Counted from the first letter of the stretch, positions 8,636 through 18,382 are shown. The stretch is DNA of 64,000 nucleotides from Anaerolineaceae bacterium (GCA_016124855.1 WGMX01000024.1:1-64000); one strand, 5' to 3'. Made by a program: numbers and translations. The notes: a model not told the origin generated them from the sequence alone.

Positions 8636-9133
8636 ATGAAAATACGTGTGTTGATCTTTTGTGTGCTGCTGTTAGGACTAGCAGCTTGTAATCGGGGTAA
8701 TGTCAGCGATGTTCAGCGCGACGCAAATGGTGGAGTCGATGCGACCGTTACGCTGACTGAACAAGAAGTCAATGATGCGGTGGTAGAAGCGCTCTCCAAA
8801 CAGGGTAACCCGCTGCTGCGTAATCCTAAGATTGATTTGCAACCCGGCCAATTGCTGATTAACGGCGAACACGAACGCCGCGATGGCAAAGGCACCGTCA
8901 GCGGCAGCGTCACTGTGACCATTACTATCCAGAATGGTTCATTGCTGCCACAGATTACCAAAGCCGATATCGAAGGCTGGGATGCAAGCGATTCACGCAT
9001 CGCAGAATTCAACCAAAAATTGACGGATGCATTCAACCGCCGCGCCAACCGCGACAACAAGCAAATCACCTTCACAGCGATCACAATTAGCGACAGCAAT
9101 TTAACATTCACGGTGAATATTAAACGCGGCTGA
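8636..9133 (+). CDS. Putative exported lipoprotein
   Basis: A signal peptide with the lipobox LAAC ends at residue 18 of this 165-residue protein, so it should be lipid-anchored outside the membrane. The mature part contains 'VTLTEQEVNDAVVEAL', then strands 'GQLLINGEHERRDGKG' and 'GSVTVTITIQNG', a helix, and final strands 'ITFTAITISDSNLTFTVNI'. This is reminiscent of DUF2140/LmeA-type beta-sandwich or lipid-binding proteins, but only as a pattern. An upstream in-frame extension to 8510 exists. I chose 8636 because the signal peptide begins there and AAGGGG is at 8619-8624. Confidence 0.75.
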   Translation: MKIRVLIFCVLLLGLAACNRGNVSDVQRDANGGVDATVTLTEQEVNDAVVEALSKQGNPLLRNPKIDLQPGQLLINGEHERRDGKGTVSGSVTVTITIQNGSLLPQITKADIEGWDASDSRIAEFNQKLTDAFNRRANRDNKQITFTAITISDSNLTFTVNIKRG

Positions 9134-9147
9134 ACAAACCGTTTTGT

Positions 9148-9177
9148 AAGGGGCTGGCAAATGGGTCAGCCTCTTTT
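9148..9177 (+). terminator. Rho-independent terminator after the lipoprotein gene
   Basis: A 9-bp stem (AAGGGGCTG with CAGCCTCTT, one G-U pair) and a 10-base loop, followed by TTTTG, 14 bases after the stop at 9133. Confidence 0.75.
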
Positions 9178-9483
9178 GATTTTGTAAGTCGATTTGTAAG
9201 CTTAAAAACTCTTAGTCTTCGAGATGCCTTTGATCAATTCCTCCCTCAATAAACCTCTCCCTCAACTTTCCCTCGCACTCTTGCAGCACAATTTGCAATT
9301 CCGGTGTACAAATAAACCTTGATTGTATGAGTCAAAAAAGGTGCGAAAATAAACCTATTGATGGCCTCAAAAAATGGGACTATTTACTCATCATTTTTGA
9401 TGCATAAATTTGCTTTCTTTTATACGAATCCTGTGCTATAAAAATGCGCTTATTTAATAGCCCTTAACAGAGAGATGGACGAC
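9178..9483. other. AT-rich intergenic spacer
   Basis: About 300 bases without a plausible reading frame or hairpin. It should hold the promoter for the downstream ATP-grasp gene, but I could not assign one with confidence. Confidence 0.4.
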
Positions 9484-10557
9484 ATGTCTGAACCCTACCA
9501 AATACTCATCCTCTACCGCCCATCTTATCCGCTCGAACAATCGGAATTTTTAGCCAACGAAGCCAGTGACGAAACGGTTCAACTGGTGGATAAATCGCTG
9601 CGAAAAGAAGGCTTCGATACCCGAATAATCTTGGTAGGAGAGGATATCGAAGAAGTGCTTCGCCGCTACGACACTGCCGAAACCGTCATCTTTAATTACT
9701 GTGATGGTTATCATGATGGCCCCAAGGGCTATGACCCGATAACCGGCCTGTACGAAGCCTTAGGTTTCGCCTACACCGGCGCGGATGATGAGGCACTGCT
9801 GCAAGGGCTGGACAAAAGCATCGGCAAATCGCAAATGATGCTGCATGGCATACCTACACCGGCTTATCGCGTTTTTGATCATTCAAACGTTGGTGATTGG
9901 AATTTGTTTCCGGCGATTGTCAAACCCAACGGATTTCACGCCTCTTACGGTATCAATCAAAAAGCCGTCGTTCACTCGCAGCAAGAACTCAAACAGCAGG
10001 TTGAATATCTACTGGAAGAATGGCAGCAGTCGGCTTTAGTTGAAGACTTTATCGGCGGGCAGGAATATCGGGTTAGTGTGTGGGGCAACGCGGAACTCGA
10101 AGTGCTGCCCTTGATGTCGGTACACTTTTTGCAGGCCGATGATCCATCCCTCGCTTTCCAAGATTACGATACCAAATGGGACGAGAGCCGGATGCACTTT
10201 GAAATTCCGGCACAGCTCAAGCCGGGCGTTAAAGCACACATTGAACGGGTCGCTAAGGAAACCTTCCGCGTGACTGGAATGCGGGATTACGGCGGCATTG
10301 ACCTGCGTTTGCGAGGTGGCATCCCTTATATCCTTGACCCCAATCATAATCCGGATATTTCCGAAGTCAGCTACATCGTACGGATGGCTGCTACCCTTGG
10401 TTATGATTATGGTGAAGTCTTAGCGCGGATTGTGCGCTTGGCCGCTATGCGCCGCACCCGCCATGAAATCCAACTGCCTCTTAGGGTCGAGATTGAAGAA
10501 TCGGTCGTAGTTCGTGCCGAGAAGCGCTCACGTCGTCGCTCGATAACTAACCGCTAA
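9484..10557 (+). CDS. ATP-grasp ligase, D-Ala-D-Ala ligase-like
   Basis: This protein of about 357 residues has the layout of D-alanine-D-alanine ligases: an N-terminal Rossmann-like part ('ILYRPSYPLEQSE'), a substrate loop ('YNYCDG', 'YTGADDEALLQGLDKSIGK'), the ATP-binding strands 'FPAIVKPN' and 'SALVEDFIGGQEYRVSV', and the metal-binding end 'GIPYILDPNHNPDIS'. Ddl enzymes have Glu-x-Asn-x-x-Pro-Gly at that last site; here it is Asp-Pro-Asn-His-Asn-Pro, so the amino-acid substrate may differ and this need not make cell-wall dipeptide. An ATG at 9475 is also in frame, but AGAGAG (9469-9474) is better placed for 9484. Confidence 0.8.
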   Translation: MSEPYQILILYRPSYPLEQSEFLANEASDETVQLVDKSLRKEGFDTRIILVGEDIEEVLRRYDTAETVIFNYCDGYHDGPKGYDPITGLYEALGFAYTGADDEALLQGLDKSIGKSQMMLHGIPTPAYRVFDHSNVGDWNLFPAIVKPNGFHASYGINQKAVVHSQQELKQQVEYLLEEWQQSALVEDFIGGQEYRVSVWGNAELEVLPLMSVHFLQADDPSLAFQDYDTKWDESRMHFEIPAQLKPGVKAHIERVAKETFRVTGMRDYGGIDLRLRGGIPYILDPNHNPDISEVSYIVRMAATLGYDYGEVLARIVRLAAMRRTRHEIQLPLRVEIEESVVVRAEKRSRRRSITNR

Positions 10558-10614
10558 TTGACCTACACGGACATAACCCGCTCGGGTAAGATGAAAAATT
10601 AATCATCTTACTCT

Positions 10615-11454
10615 ATGGGTATTTTCTTCATGTTTATGTCTAACTCGCCGCTGCTGCAAATCAATGACGCGACCGTACTCAAAAAGCAGCAAGCTGTTCT
10701 TGACCACATCAGCCTGACCATTCAGCAAGGCGAACACACGGCGATTATCGGGCCGAACGGTTCCGGTAAGTCTTCGCTTATTAAATTAATTACGTATCAG
10801 CACTATCCTCTTGCACATAACGATGGCTCACCGGTTGTTCAAGTTTTTGGGCGTGAACACTGGAATGTGTTTGAACTTCGTACCCAACTTGGACTCGTAT
10901 CAGCAGACTTGCATCAAAGTTTTGCGCGTGGTTCGTCTTTTCGAGATGTCCTTGGCTTGGATGCGGTGCTGTCTGGTTTCTTCGCCAGTCAAGGGATTAT
11001 GCATCGGGATGAAATTACGCCCGTGATGCGACAGCAGGCCGAGCAAGCCATCTCGTTAGTAGATGCGGCACATCTCGCTGCCAAGTCGATGGAGGAAATG
11101 TCAACCGGCGAAGTCCGGCGTATGCTCATTGCCCGCGCCCTTGTGACCGATCCGCCCGCATTATTGCTTGACGAGCCAACTACCGGCCTCGATATTGTGA
11201 CGCGCCAGCGCTTTTTACAAACTGTCGAAGGTTTGACTACGCAGGGCAAAACCATTCTCTTGGTCACGCATCATCTTGAGGAAATCATTCCCGCCATTCA
11301 GCGAGTGATTTTAATCCAACATGGACGCATCGTTGGCGATGGCAGCAAACAGGAAATGCTCACGGATGAACGCCTCAGTTCGTTATTCGAAGTGCCGCTT
11401 CGTGTCCGCGCACAGGGCGATTATTACTCGGTCACGCTTGGAGAGAATACTTGA
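10615..11454 (+). CDS. ABC transporter ATP-binding protein
   Basis: A 279-residue ATPase with Walker A 'GPNGSGKSS' (about 48-56), signature loop 'MSTGEVRRM' (a variant of LSGGQ), Walker B 'ALLLDEPTTGLD' and the switch His in 'LLVTHHLEEI'. This signature variant and the isolated position resemble the YlmA/ModF-like group of stand-alone ABC ATPases. No permease gene is adjacent. The start is uncertain: ATGs at 10615, 10630 and 10636 are in frame and none has a good ribosome binding site; homologous proteins usually begin close to 'SPLLQINDA'. Its 3' end overlaps the convergent glycosyltransferase gene by 31 bases. Confidence 0.9.
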   Translation: MGIFFMFMSNSPLLQINDATVLKKQQAVLDHISLTIQQGEHTAIIGPNGSGKSSLIKLITYQHYPLAHNDGSPVVQVFGREHWNVFELRTQLGLVSADLHQSFARGSSFRDVLGLDAVLSGFFASQGIMHRDEITPVMRQQAEQAISLVDAAHLAAKSMEEMSTGEVRRMLIARALVTDPPALLLDEPTTGLDIVTRQRFLQTVEGLTTQGKTILLVTHHLEEIIPAIQRVILIQHGRIVGDGSKQEMLTDERLSSLFEVPLRVRAQGDYYSVTLGENT

Positions 11455-12857
11455 TTTCTCGACCTGATCACAAAACGCTGCCCCAACCCGATCAATGAAT
11501 AGGCCGAGAACAGAAACAAGAGTGGATCAGTCGGCGCACGGTAGCGCGTCGATGGATGGAAGATGATATACATCACCGTCATGGTGATTTGCACGAACCA
11601 CAGCAAACTGACATCACGCCACTGTCGCCACGTCAATCCAATGCCGATAATCCCTAAAATCAGCAGCCCACCCCAATAAACAATGTGAATAGGCCGCCCG
11701 ATTTGATCAAACAGGGAACTGGAATATTCTCCAACCGGATCACCCGGCGGCAGTTGTCCCAATTGCAAATCGCCTTGAGCATTTGTTTCCTGTATCGCAT
11801 TCCCGTGATAATCCAAACGTGGCACTTGCCCGTTCACCGGATTTTTGCGCGGCGCGATGTCGATACTCCAATGCACAAGGAACTTCGTCCATATCAAATC
11901 CGGAATTTGCTCAGGGTGCGTTCGCAGGTAAGTCATGCCATATTCAAAACGTTGTTGGCTGGCTTCCAAACTGAGCGAGTCAGTCGCTTTGATGGGCGGC
12001 GCGGGAACCCACTGCACATCATAACCCGCGCGGAAAAAGGGAATCGTGTACTCGCTGTTACCCTGATAAAAATTATCCCCGAAGTTCAACGCGCTCGGCA
12101 CAAGCGCGTTGTAAATTCCATAATTCCGCACAATCCAAGGAATCATCACCAAGAAACCGACTATAGCGACTGGCAGCAGCCGGATAACCGTTTGCCACAA
12201 TGACAGCCGGAACAAAAACCACACCGCCGCGAAAATCGCCAACAAGGGCAGCAGCGAGCGCGTCAGCATTGAAAGTCCCAGCACCACACCGGCTGTAATT
12301 GCGATTACCCATGTTCCTCGGTCAAGATTCAGGCGATCACGCAGCAGCACCATCAATAGCACGAACGCATACATCTGCGTCATGAAAAACGCCGTATCGA
12401 TCAACGTCAGGTTTTGGAAAATCAGGTAGGGATACAACGCGTAAAATAATCCCGCCAGCGTGCCAACCCATTCCCCATGTTTCTTAAATAGTCTTTTACC
12501 TGTGTAATATAAACAGGTGATGGATAAACAATCCAGCAGGATATTGAACGCAGCCACCGACAAACCGCTGCGTCCGAATACTGCATATACACCCGCCAGT
12601 GCATAACCATAAAGTGGGGGAATCATCGCGTCCGGCTTGCCTGCGAAGCGCCCATAGATTCCAGTATTGAGTAAGTTTTGAGCGTAGTTGTCGTAAGCAT
12701 CCGAGCCGTGAACCGCGCCCGTTTGTTCAAACCGGAATACCGATGGCACAGCGAAAAAGATGACTAAACGCGCTGCAACGGCAATCACCAAAACGACTGC
12801 AAGTTTGTGCTTCAATAGGGTTATGACGAATGGCGACTGTTGAAGGGAGATATTCAT
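11424..12857 (-). CDS. GT-C membrane glycosyltransferase (GT39/ArnT-PMT-like)
   Basis: This 477-residue multi-pass membrane protein has about ten hydrophobic helices. The first exoplasmic loop carries the acidic residue expected for catalysis ('RFEQTGAVHGSDAYDNYAQNL'), then 'PPLYGYALAGVYAVFG' as in the PMT_2/GT39 family. Such enzymes move a sugar from a polyprenyl-phosphate donor to a lipid, polysaccharide or protein on the outer face of the membrane. The acceptor is unknown. A large extracytoplasmic loop sits near residues 260-370. The gene stands alone and overlaps the 3' end of the ABC ATPase gene. Confidence 0.82.
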   Translation of the reverse strand: MNISLQQSPFVITLLKHKLAVVLVIAVAARLVIFFAVPSVFRFEQTGAVHGSDAYDNYAQNLLNTGIYGRFAGKPDAMIPPLYGYALAGVYAVFGRSGLSVAAFNILLDCLSITCLYYTGKRLFKKHGEWVGTLAGLFYALYPYLIFQNLTLIDTAFFMTQMYAFVLLMVLLRDRLNLDRGTWVIAITAGVVLGLSMLTRSLLPLLAIFAAVWFLFRLSLWQTVIRLLPVAIVGFLVMIPWIVRNYGIYNALVPSALNFGDNFYQGNSEYTIPFFRAGYDVQWVPAPPIKATDSLSLEASQQRFEYGMTYLRTHPEQIPDLIWTKFLVHWSIDIAPRKNPVNGQVPRLDYHGNAIQETNAQGDLQLGQLPPGDPVGEYSSSLFDQIGRPIHIVYWGGLLILGIIGIGLTWRQWRDVSLLWFVQITMTVMYIIFHPSTRYRAPTDPLLFLFSAYSLIGLGQRFVIRSRNQVFSPSVTE

Positions 12858-12986
12858 GCGTGGTCACATTGGGGATGAATATGCAAACGGATGAACCTAT
12901 TACTCGCTAAAATCTCGCCTGTATTGTACCCTGTGCTGTCAAATCCTGTGGCAGTCTTTATGGTGCAATCCAAGTGGAGGTACTAA

Positions 12987-13436
12987 ATGATCGAACGCCT
13001 TAAAGTCCTCGCCTACGTTACGTATGGTAATCGCTTGCTCGTTTTTACCCATACGGATTCGCCCGAAGCCGGCATCCAAGTTCCCGGTGGCAGCGTCGAA
13101 CCCGATGAGCCGCTTGATGAAGCTGCACTGCGTGAGGCCGTCGAAGAAACCGGATTAACGAACCTACGCCCCGGCGTTTTTCTCGGTGATGACCGCCGTG
13201 ATAGATCGATTTATGGAATGGACGAAATTCACCATCGTCACTTTTACCATGTCTACTGTGACGAATTCCCACAGGAAACATGGCGGCATTATGAATACAC
13301 TGCCAGTGACCGTCCCGCAGGCCACGAACCGATTCCCTTTGATTTTTATTGGGTCAACTTACCCGACGGGGCTTCACAATTGAGCTACAACCAAGACGCA
13401 TTTATTCCCCAACTCATCGCCCAACTCGGCTTATAA
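12987..13436 (+). CDS. Nudix hydrolase
   Basis: A 149-residue enzyme with an intact Nudix box beginning at 'GGSVEPDEPLDEAALREAVE' and ending 'ETGL' (about residues 32-55), which fits GX5EX7REUXEEXGU and binds the catalytic metal. It should hydrolyse a nucleoside diphosphate linked to another group; the substrate is not evident. GGAGG (12976-12980) gives a strong start at 12987. Single gene on the plus strand. Confidence 0.92.
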   Translation: MIERLKVLAYVTYGNRLLVFTHTDSPEAGIQVPGGSVEPDEPLDEAALREAVEETGLTNLRPGVFLGDDRRDRSIYGMDEIHHRHFYHVYCDEFPQETWRHYEYTASDRPAGHEPIPFDFYWVNLPDGASQLSYNQDAFIPQLIAQLGL

Positions 13437-13560
13437 GTTCCCTTCGGATTGGTCTTGGCGTGGTCTTGCCATTCTATCGTTTATTCAATCCATCGCTCAA
13501 TCAATGGTAAAATTGGCGTGTTAACCCGAATATTCCGTCGCCGATAAGGATTGACCGCGC

Positions 13561-15219
13561 ATGAAAGCTGCCCTTTCGCTGCTGTTGACGATGCTGCTGT
13601 TGGGCTTTTCCATCACACAGGCACAAGATACCACCACCTCGACCACCAATGATGATGGCTATATGCGTTCGCTCCGTTTAGGCATCAACCACATCAGCGG
13701 CGTTGAGGAAGTCACCAGTCCCGCCCGATATCAAAAAGCCCTCGAACTCGGCGCGGGATGGAACCGCTGGCCAATTTATTGGGATCGTGTCGAAACCAAA
13801 GAAGGCGTATTTGATTGGTCAGGTTATGACCGCCTTGTAACCGATGATCTGGCACAGGGTTTGGGTATTGATGCCATTTTGCTCGGTCGTCCAGCTTTTT
13901 ATGCCGATGACAACCGCATCAAAGGCTTACAAGAACCGATCTTTGCCGACAGCAGCGATACGCCGAGCCAGAGCAAAAAACTGAACCCTAAAAATCATTG
14001 GGTGAATTTCGTCCAAAAAGCCGTGCTGCGGTATATGCCTAACGGTGAACTGGCACGGGAGAAGGGTTGGTCGAAGGACAAAGGGATTCGCATCTGGGAA
14101 ATCTGGAATGAACCCGATTTTCAACCTTTTTGGTCATCCAGCATTATCGACTATGCTCGCCTTTTGAAGTCAGCCTATATCGTCATCAAGCAAGTTGATC
14201 CCAACGCCCAAGTCATGTTTGCCGGACTGCTCTTTGGCACAAATGACAATTGGCTGGCGCGGGTCTTAGCCATCTATCAGGACGATCCTTTCCACGAAGC
14301 CTATAACTGGTACATGGATATGGTCGCTGTCCACAATTACAGCTATCCTTGGCGCAGCGGTTGGCTGGTTAACGTGGTTGATCAAACCCTGATCGCTTAT
14401 AAACTCAAGCGTCCTATTTGGCTCAACGAAAGCGGCGTTCCCGTTTGGGACGATTACCCCGGCCCGTTGTGGGCAAATACACCTGTTGAAAAAGAACTTC
14501 GTGCTACCAGCCAGCAGCAGGCTGATTTCTTCGTCCAAAGTGCGGCCTATGCTTATGCTGAGGGCGCGTCAGTCGTCTTTTTTCACCAGCTTTTTGACGA
14601 CTGCGGCAACCAACCTGCCGGAACGGATTTCACATATCATATTACGCCGACTTGCCCCGGTGCAATTTGCAGCGGTGATGCCTTCGGATTGTTTCGCAAC
14701 GAAGTCGGATCAGTTTGCTTTAGCCATCATCCCAAAGCGGGTACAGCACGGCCTGCTGCCGGCGCTTATCAACTGGTCGCTGATGTTTTTGGCACAGGCG
14801 AACTCGATAAACCCAAAATCACTGTCATTGATAACCGCGCCACACTGATAACCTTTGATCGACCCAAAACCAACCAGCGCCTGTACATCGTTTGGAATAA
14901 CACGCTTGATACGCTGACGGTTAAACTGCCGGTTGGCAAAGACGCCCTCGATGTGCGCACGCTCAATGCTCAATATAGGCTTACACCGGATAAAAAGGGC
15001 TTCCTTGAGTTGGATCTGCCGGCTGCTGATTGCGATTACTTCCCCTTTTTGCAATCGACCGACATCACCGGCATCGGCGGCAGCCCAATCATTCTCATCG
15101 GCAAACTGCCTGATAAGCCGGTGACAGTCGATAAAACCGCTGTGCCTACATTGGTGCCCCCTATAACCACACCGCGCACGCGATGCGCCAGAGTTGACGA
15201 AGTCGTTAAACCTAAGTGA
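13561..15219 (+). CDS. Secreted (beta/alpha)8-barrel glycoside hydrolase
   Basis: A 552-residue protein with a cleavable signal peptide (residues 1-21, ending QAQ). The catalytic region resembles clan GH-A enzymes: 'LGAGWNRWPIYWDRVETKEG' at the first strands, 'IRIWEIWNEPDF' with the likely acid/base Glu after Asn, and 'RPIWLNESGVPVWDD' with the likely nucleophile Glu. The C-terminal part from about 430 is beta-rich and ends in a Pro/Thr-rich tail. Closest in feel to GH39/GH5-type xylosidases or cellulases, but the family cannot be fixed by eye. It probably degrades an external polysaccharide. The stop overlaps the convergent next gene by eight bases. Confidence 0.82.
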   Translation: MKAALSLLLTMLLLGFSITQAQDTTTSTTNDDGYMRSLRLGINHISGVEEVTSPARYQKALELGAGWNRWPIYWDRVETKEGVFDWSGYDRLVTDDLAQGLGIDAILLGRPAFYADDNRIKGLQEPIFADSSDTPSQSKKLNPKNHWVNFVQKAVLRYMPNGELAREKGWSKDKGIRIWEIWNEPDFQPFWSSSIIDYARLLKSAYIVIKQVDPNAQVMFAGLLFGTNDNWLARVLAIYQDDPFHEAYNWYMDMVAVHNYSYPWRSGWLVNVVDQTLIAYKLKRPIWLNESGVPVWDDYPGPLWANTPVEKELRATSQQQADFFVQSAAYAYAEGASVVFFHQLFDDCGNQPAGTDFTYHITPTCPGAICSGDAFGLFRNEVGSVCFSHHPKAGTARPAAGAYQLVADVFGTGELDKPKITVIDNRATLITFDRPKTNQRLYIVWNNTLDTLTVKLPVGKDALDVRTLNAQYRLTPDKKGFLELDLPAADCDYFPFLQSTDITGIGGSPIILIGKLPDKPVTVDKTAVPTLVPPITTPRTRCARVDEVVKPK

Positions 15220-15694
15220 TGTTGTCTGATGTGGGGGATAACGGGAATCCACGTGATCTTAAATAATCTTCTATTGGTACTGAGTCCCGTTGGTCAAAGA
15301 TGGCAAGACGTTTGGAAGGGTAGTTAAACATTTCGGACAACACGTATTCTTCAATATCGGCGCAAAACCATCCATCAACCATATCCGTGCCAAATTCAGG
15401 TGTAAAGGTACACAGCGACCGGTAATAGACATCGGGCTTTTTAGTGAAAAAGTTTCCCTCAAATTTGATTTGCAGAACATAAAAATGATCAGGCTTTGAA
15501 CCGGCGTACCAGAGATCGGTTCCCGCGTGTCCTTTTATGAGTGACGGTGTCGATACCATTTTCTGCTTGGTCAGTGCATTAAAGGATTGCTTAGTCAGTT
15601 GAGGTGTAAGCCGTGGATGCATAACGGTGGCAGGCAGCGCCCGATATAACGGTTTTCCGCCCGGAGTATCGAATTTGAACTGTATATAATCCAT
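15212..15694 (-). CDS. Hypothetical protein
   Basis: A 160-residue soluble protein that I do not recognise. It has no signal peptide, membrane helix or known motif. It is rich in aromatic residues ('DLWYAGSKPDHFYVLQIKFE') and seems alpha/beta. It overlaps the end of the glycoside hydrolase gene by eight bases and stands alone on the minus strand. Confidence 0.6.
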   Translation of the reverse strand: MDYIQFKFDTPGGKPLYRALPATVMHPRLTPQLTKQSFNALTKQKMVSTPSLIKGHAGTDLWYAGSKPDHFYVLQIKFEGNFFTKKPDVYYRSLCTFTPEFGTDMVDGWFCADIEEYVLSEMFNYPSKRLAIFDQRDSVPIEDYLRSRGFPLSPTSDNIT

Positions 15695-15772
15695 TGTTCT
15701 TGTGTTTGATATCGTTAATTGATGTATCTAGTACTTCCATTATGATGCGGTTCTTGGCGAGAATAAATGAAG

Positions 15773-15796
15773 AAAGGTGGACTGCTTCCCACCTTT
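15773..15796 (-). terminator. Terminator after the exported propeller-like protein gene
   Basis: Arms AAAGGTGG and CCACCTTT with an 8-base loop. Read on the minus strand, the hairpin is followed by a T-rich run (TTTCTTCATTTATT). It lies 22 bases past the stop at 15818. Confidence 0.65.
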
Positions 15797-15817
15797 GTTA
15801 TATTCAGACCAGCGACG

Positions 15818-16933
15818 TTATTCTTGCCACTGGAATAAACCCACGGTTCCATCAACCGGCGTAACTGTGTCTGCGCCTAACTCTACCAAGCTGACGTTCC
15901 CGTAAGGCGTACCAGCATCGGTATATTGCACATCTTGATGCACCGGCAGGAGCTTGCCATCTGGTGAAAGAGTACCTAGATTTATCGGATTTTGAGACGA
16001 GTTCTGGATAAACGTCATATGAACTTGTCCTACGATGTTGGTATTCAAGTCGTAGTCCAAGATGAACGTTTTGACTTGATCTGGAAATGCACCCATTGAT
16101 TGACCGAAGACCCGGACTACGCCCGGTTGAAGCTCAACAGCCTGTTCGGCAAAGAGAGTTGCACTGGTTACCGAACCGAATTTCAAGACTTCGGTATAGT
16201 TGTTGATGTCATCCAAGCTGTCTGCGATATGCAGAACGGGTTCACCACTGACAGCGGTATTGCCGTATAGTAGGACACGACCATCACTTAATGGCAGTAA
16301 ATCGGTATGCATCTGTCCTTCAAGCATCTGGAAATTTCCGCTTTCCAGATCATAGATACCGGCTGTATTCCACTCCCATATGCCCACGTTCACCACCAGC
16401 TTGGATGCCTTGCCATCCTTATCCATCACGAACTTTTCTGGTGCATACAGCCGGAATTCACTCATGTTGCTACCATCCGCGTTCACTTCTACGTTTGCCA
16501 GTAGTTCATGCGTTTCGCGGGTTCCTAAATCCAGCAGCCATAAGCCGTTATCAGCATAAGCAATGTACTGTCCATCGGGGCTGAAAACTGGACTATGGAA
16601 GAATTGCAATGCGCTCACTTTTGTCAGCGCTTCGGCTTCTTCCATATGGATAGGCTGCAACCATAACTGTCCCTCACTCACATATGCCACACTCAAACCG
16701 TCATATGCCACGCCGAATGTCAGGACATTACTCGCTGCATGGCTGATCTGACGTGCTTCAGCCTGCCCATCAAGCAGCTGCTGATAAATCTGCTGAATCC
16801 CGCTTGCATCCGCCTTGAGATAAAAGCTGATGCGTGTTGTATCGGATGTGCTGTGTGCTTCGCTGTCGTACGCTTGAATCACACCTGTTCCTACAGTCAA
16901 CAGCAGCAGCACCATAATCCACTTACGAAACAT
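15818..16933 (-). CDS. Exported beta-propeller-like (TolB/PD40) protein
   Basis: A 371-residue protein with a signal peptide (residues 1-21, ending IQA). The mature part contains weak repeats of the PD40 type, best seen in 'HSPVFSPDGQYIAYADNGLW' followed by 'LLDLGT', and in 'LGTLSPDGKLLPVHQD'. Such folds form beta-propellers that bind other exported proteins or ligands; no catalytic residue is evident. It stands alone. Confidence 0.7.
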   Translation of the reverse strand: MFRKWIMVLLLLTVGTGVIQAYDSEAHSTSDTTRISFYLKADASGIQQIYQQLLDGQAEARQISHAASNVLTFGVAYDGLSVAYVSEGQLWLQPIHMEEAEALTKVSALQFFHSPVFSPDGQYIAYADNGLWLLDLGTRETHELLANVEVNADGSNMSEFRLYAPEKFVMDKDGKASKLVVNVGIWEWNTAGIYDLESGNFQMLEGQMHTDLLPLSDGRVLLYGNTAVSGEPVLHIADSLDDINNYTEVLKFGSVTSATLFAEQAVELQPGVVRVFGQSMGAFPDQVKTFILDYDLNTNIVGQVHMTFIQNSSQNPINLGTLSPDGKLLPVHQDVQYTDAGTPYGNVSLVELGADTVTPVDGTVGLFQWQE

Positions 16934-17166
16934 AATCTTGACCTTCCTCAGTTACGAATACTCTCGCTCATTCTATAAAAACTGATTTTATGGGGTCATC
17001 CGTCTTTTGATGGAAAAAGGGTGAACGTTGGGCGGACATCCGTTTGGTTAGACCTTACGCCACAAAATGGAAGTCTGCCTATAAGCTGTAATAGTCGTGA
17101 GTTTCATAAATTCTCCACATCTGCTGTTTAAACTGTTGCGGTAAATACTTGAAGAAAGGATTATTT

Positions 17167-18336
17167 ATGACGTATAAAAAATTAGCCGGATTTGGAATGA
17201 TCGCTGTTGGCAGTCTTTTGATGCTGCATGTCGTTCAAGTCTTGGCCGTAAACCTGCCGGATTTAACCCGTCTGCCGCTGGGAGATGGCAAGGTCAGTAC
17301 CACTCCGCAAGTGGGATACATTTACCTTTGCAATACCCAAGCGGCGGGGCAAGGTGGTGCGGGGACAGACGGACCATGGATTCACAGTGACGGGACATTC
17401 GATTTCACAGCTAAAGCGGTGGTCGATGGCGATGTTCAATGGTCGGAACACGCTTTCAAAATCACGCTGGATGGTAATGTTCGCCATATCAGCACCAATG
17501 ATTTACCCGATCACGGTACAGGGGTTTATCCAATTAGCTCTGCCGATGATGCGTACCAATATGACCGTAACCCCAACAGCATCAAACCCCAAAATTTTCT
17601 AGCAGACTTGCCTGCTGTGCCTAATGCTGCCGCTAAACCGACCTGCTTAACCGGCGGCGCGATTGGCATCACCCTCAGCGGCACAGTCATTTTTAACGGC
17701 CTCGATGCTGGCAATCGCGATGCGGTCGCCCACGAAACACAGGATAGCTGTCAAGGCCATCCACAGCAGGACGGAACCTATCATTATCACAACCTCAGTT
17801 CATGCCTGACGGATAGCGAATCGGGTCAATCGGCATTGATGGGGTATGCGCTGGACGGTTTCGGCATTTATGGCCCGCGTGATGCCAGTGGCAATGTTCT
17901 GACTAATGCTGATCTTGATGAATGTCACGGCACAACCAGCGAAGTCGATTGGGACGGTCAGCGGGTTACCATGTATCACTACGTCGCGACCTATGAGTAT
18001 CCCTATACATTGGGCTGCTATCGCGGCACACCGGTTCAACTATCCGGCGAACGCAGGCCCGGTCAAGCTGGACAAGGTCAAAATGGACAATCGCCCAACG
18101 TTCAGCAGGGACAAAACGGGCAAGGTCAACCGCCCAACGGTCAGCAGGGTCAGCCTCCACAAGGTCAAGGTGGTCGGATAGAGTTAGCTGCCGCAGCCGC
18201 CAAACTCGGTATTTCTGAACAAGCCCTGCGTGACGCGCTCGGCCCACCGCCACCCAACTTACAGGCCGCAGCCGCTAAACTCGGCATCACCGTCCAAGTC
18301 CTTGCCGATGCATTGGGTGTTCCTCCGCCACGTTAA
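17167..18336 (+). CDS. Exported YHYH-domain protein with C-terminal helical repeats
   Basis: A 389-residue protein with an N-terminal hydrophobic signal or anchor (about residues 6-24). It contains a YHYH domain: 'GHPQQDGTYHYHNLSSCL', followed by 'GYALDGFGIYGPRD' and 'DLDECHGTTSEVDWDG'. After a Gln/Gly/Pro/Asn-rich linker (about 295-335) it ends with two copies of a short helix, 'AAAAAKLGISEQALRDALG' and 'QAAAAKLGITVQVLADALG', each followed by 'PPP'. YHYH proteins are extracellular and probably metal-binding through the His/Asp/Cys clusters, but have no settled function. An ATG at 17149 is in frame; AAAGGA at 17155-17160 favours 17167. Confidence 0.85.
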   Translation: MTYKKLAGFGMIAVGSLLMLHVVQVLAVNLPDLTRLPLGDGKVSTTPQVGYIYLCNTQAAGQGGAGTDGPWIHSDGTFDFTAKAVVDGDVQWSEHAFKITLDGNVRHISTNDLPDHGTGVYPISSADDAYQYDRNPNSIKPQNFLADLPAVPNAAAKPTCLTGGAIGITLSGTVIFNGLDAGNRDAVAHETQDSCQGHPQQDGTYHYHNLSSCLTDSESGQSALMGYALDGFGIYGPRDASGNVLTNADLDECHGTTSEVDWDGQRVTMYHYVATYEYPYTLGCYRGTPVQLSGERRPGQAGQGQNGQSPNVQQGQNGQGQPPNGQQGQPPQGQGGRIELAAAAAKLGISEQALRDALGPPPPNLQAAAAKLGITVQVLADALGVPPPR

Positions 18337-18361
18337 CATTCAATTGGCTTTCTTTTCATAG

Positions 18362-18382
18362 GGAACGGTCTCAGACCGTTCC
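18362..18382. repeat. Near-perfect palindrome after the YHYH gene
   Basis: GGAACGGTCT and its complement are separated by one base. It lies 26 bases past the YHYH stop and is flanked by T-rich sequence (TTTCTTTTCAT before, TGTTCTTTCT after), so it may end transcription. Confidence 0.5.
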
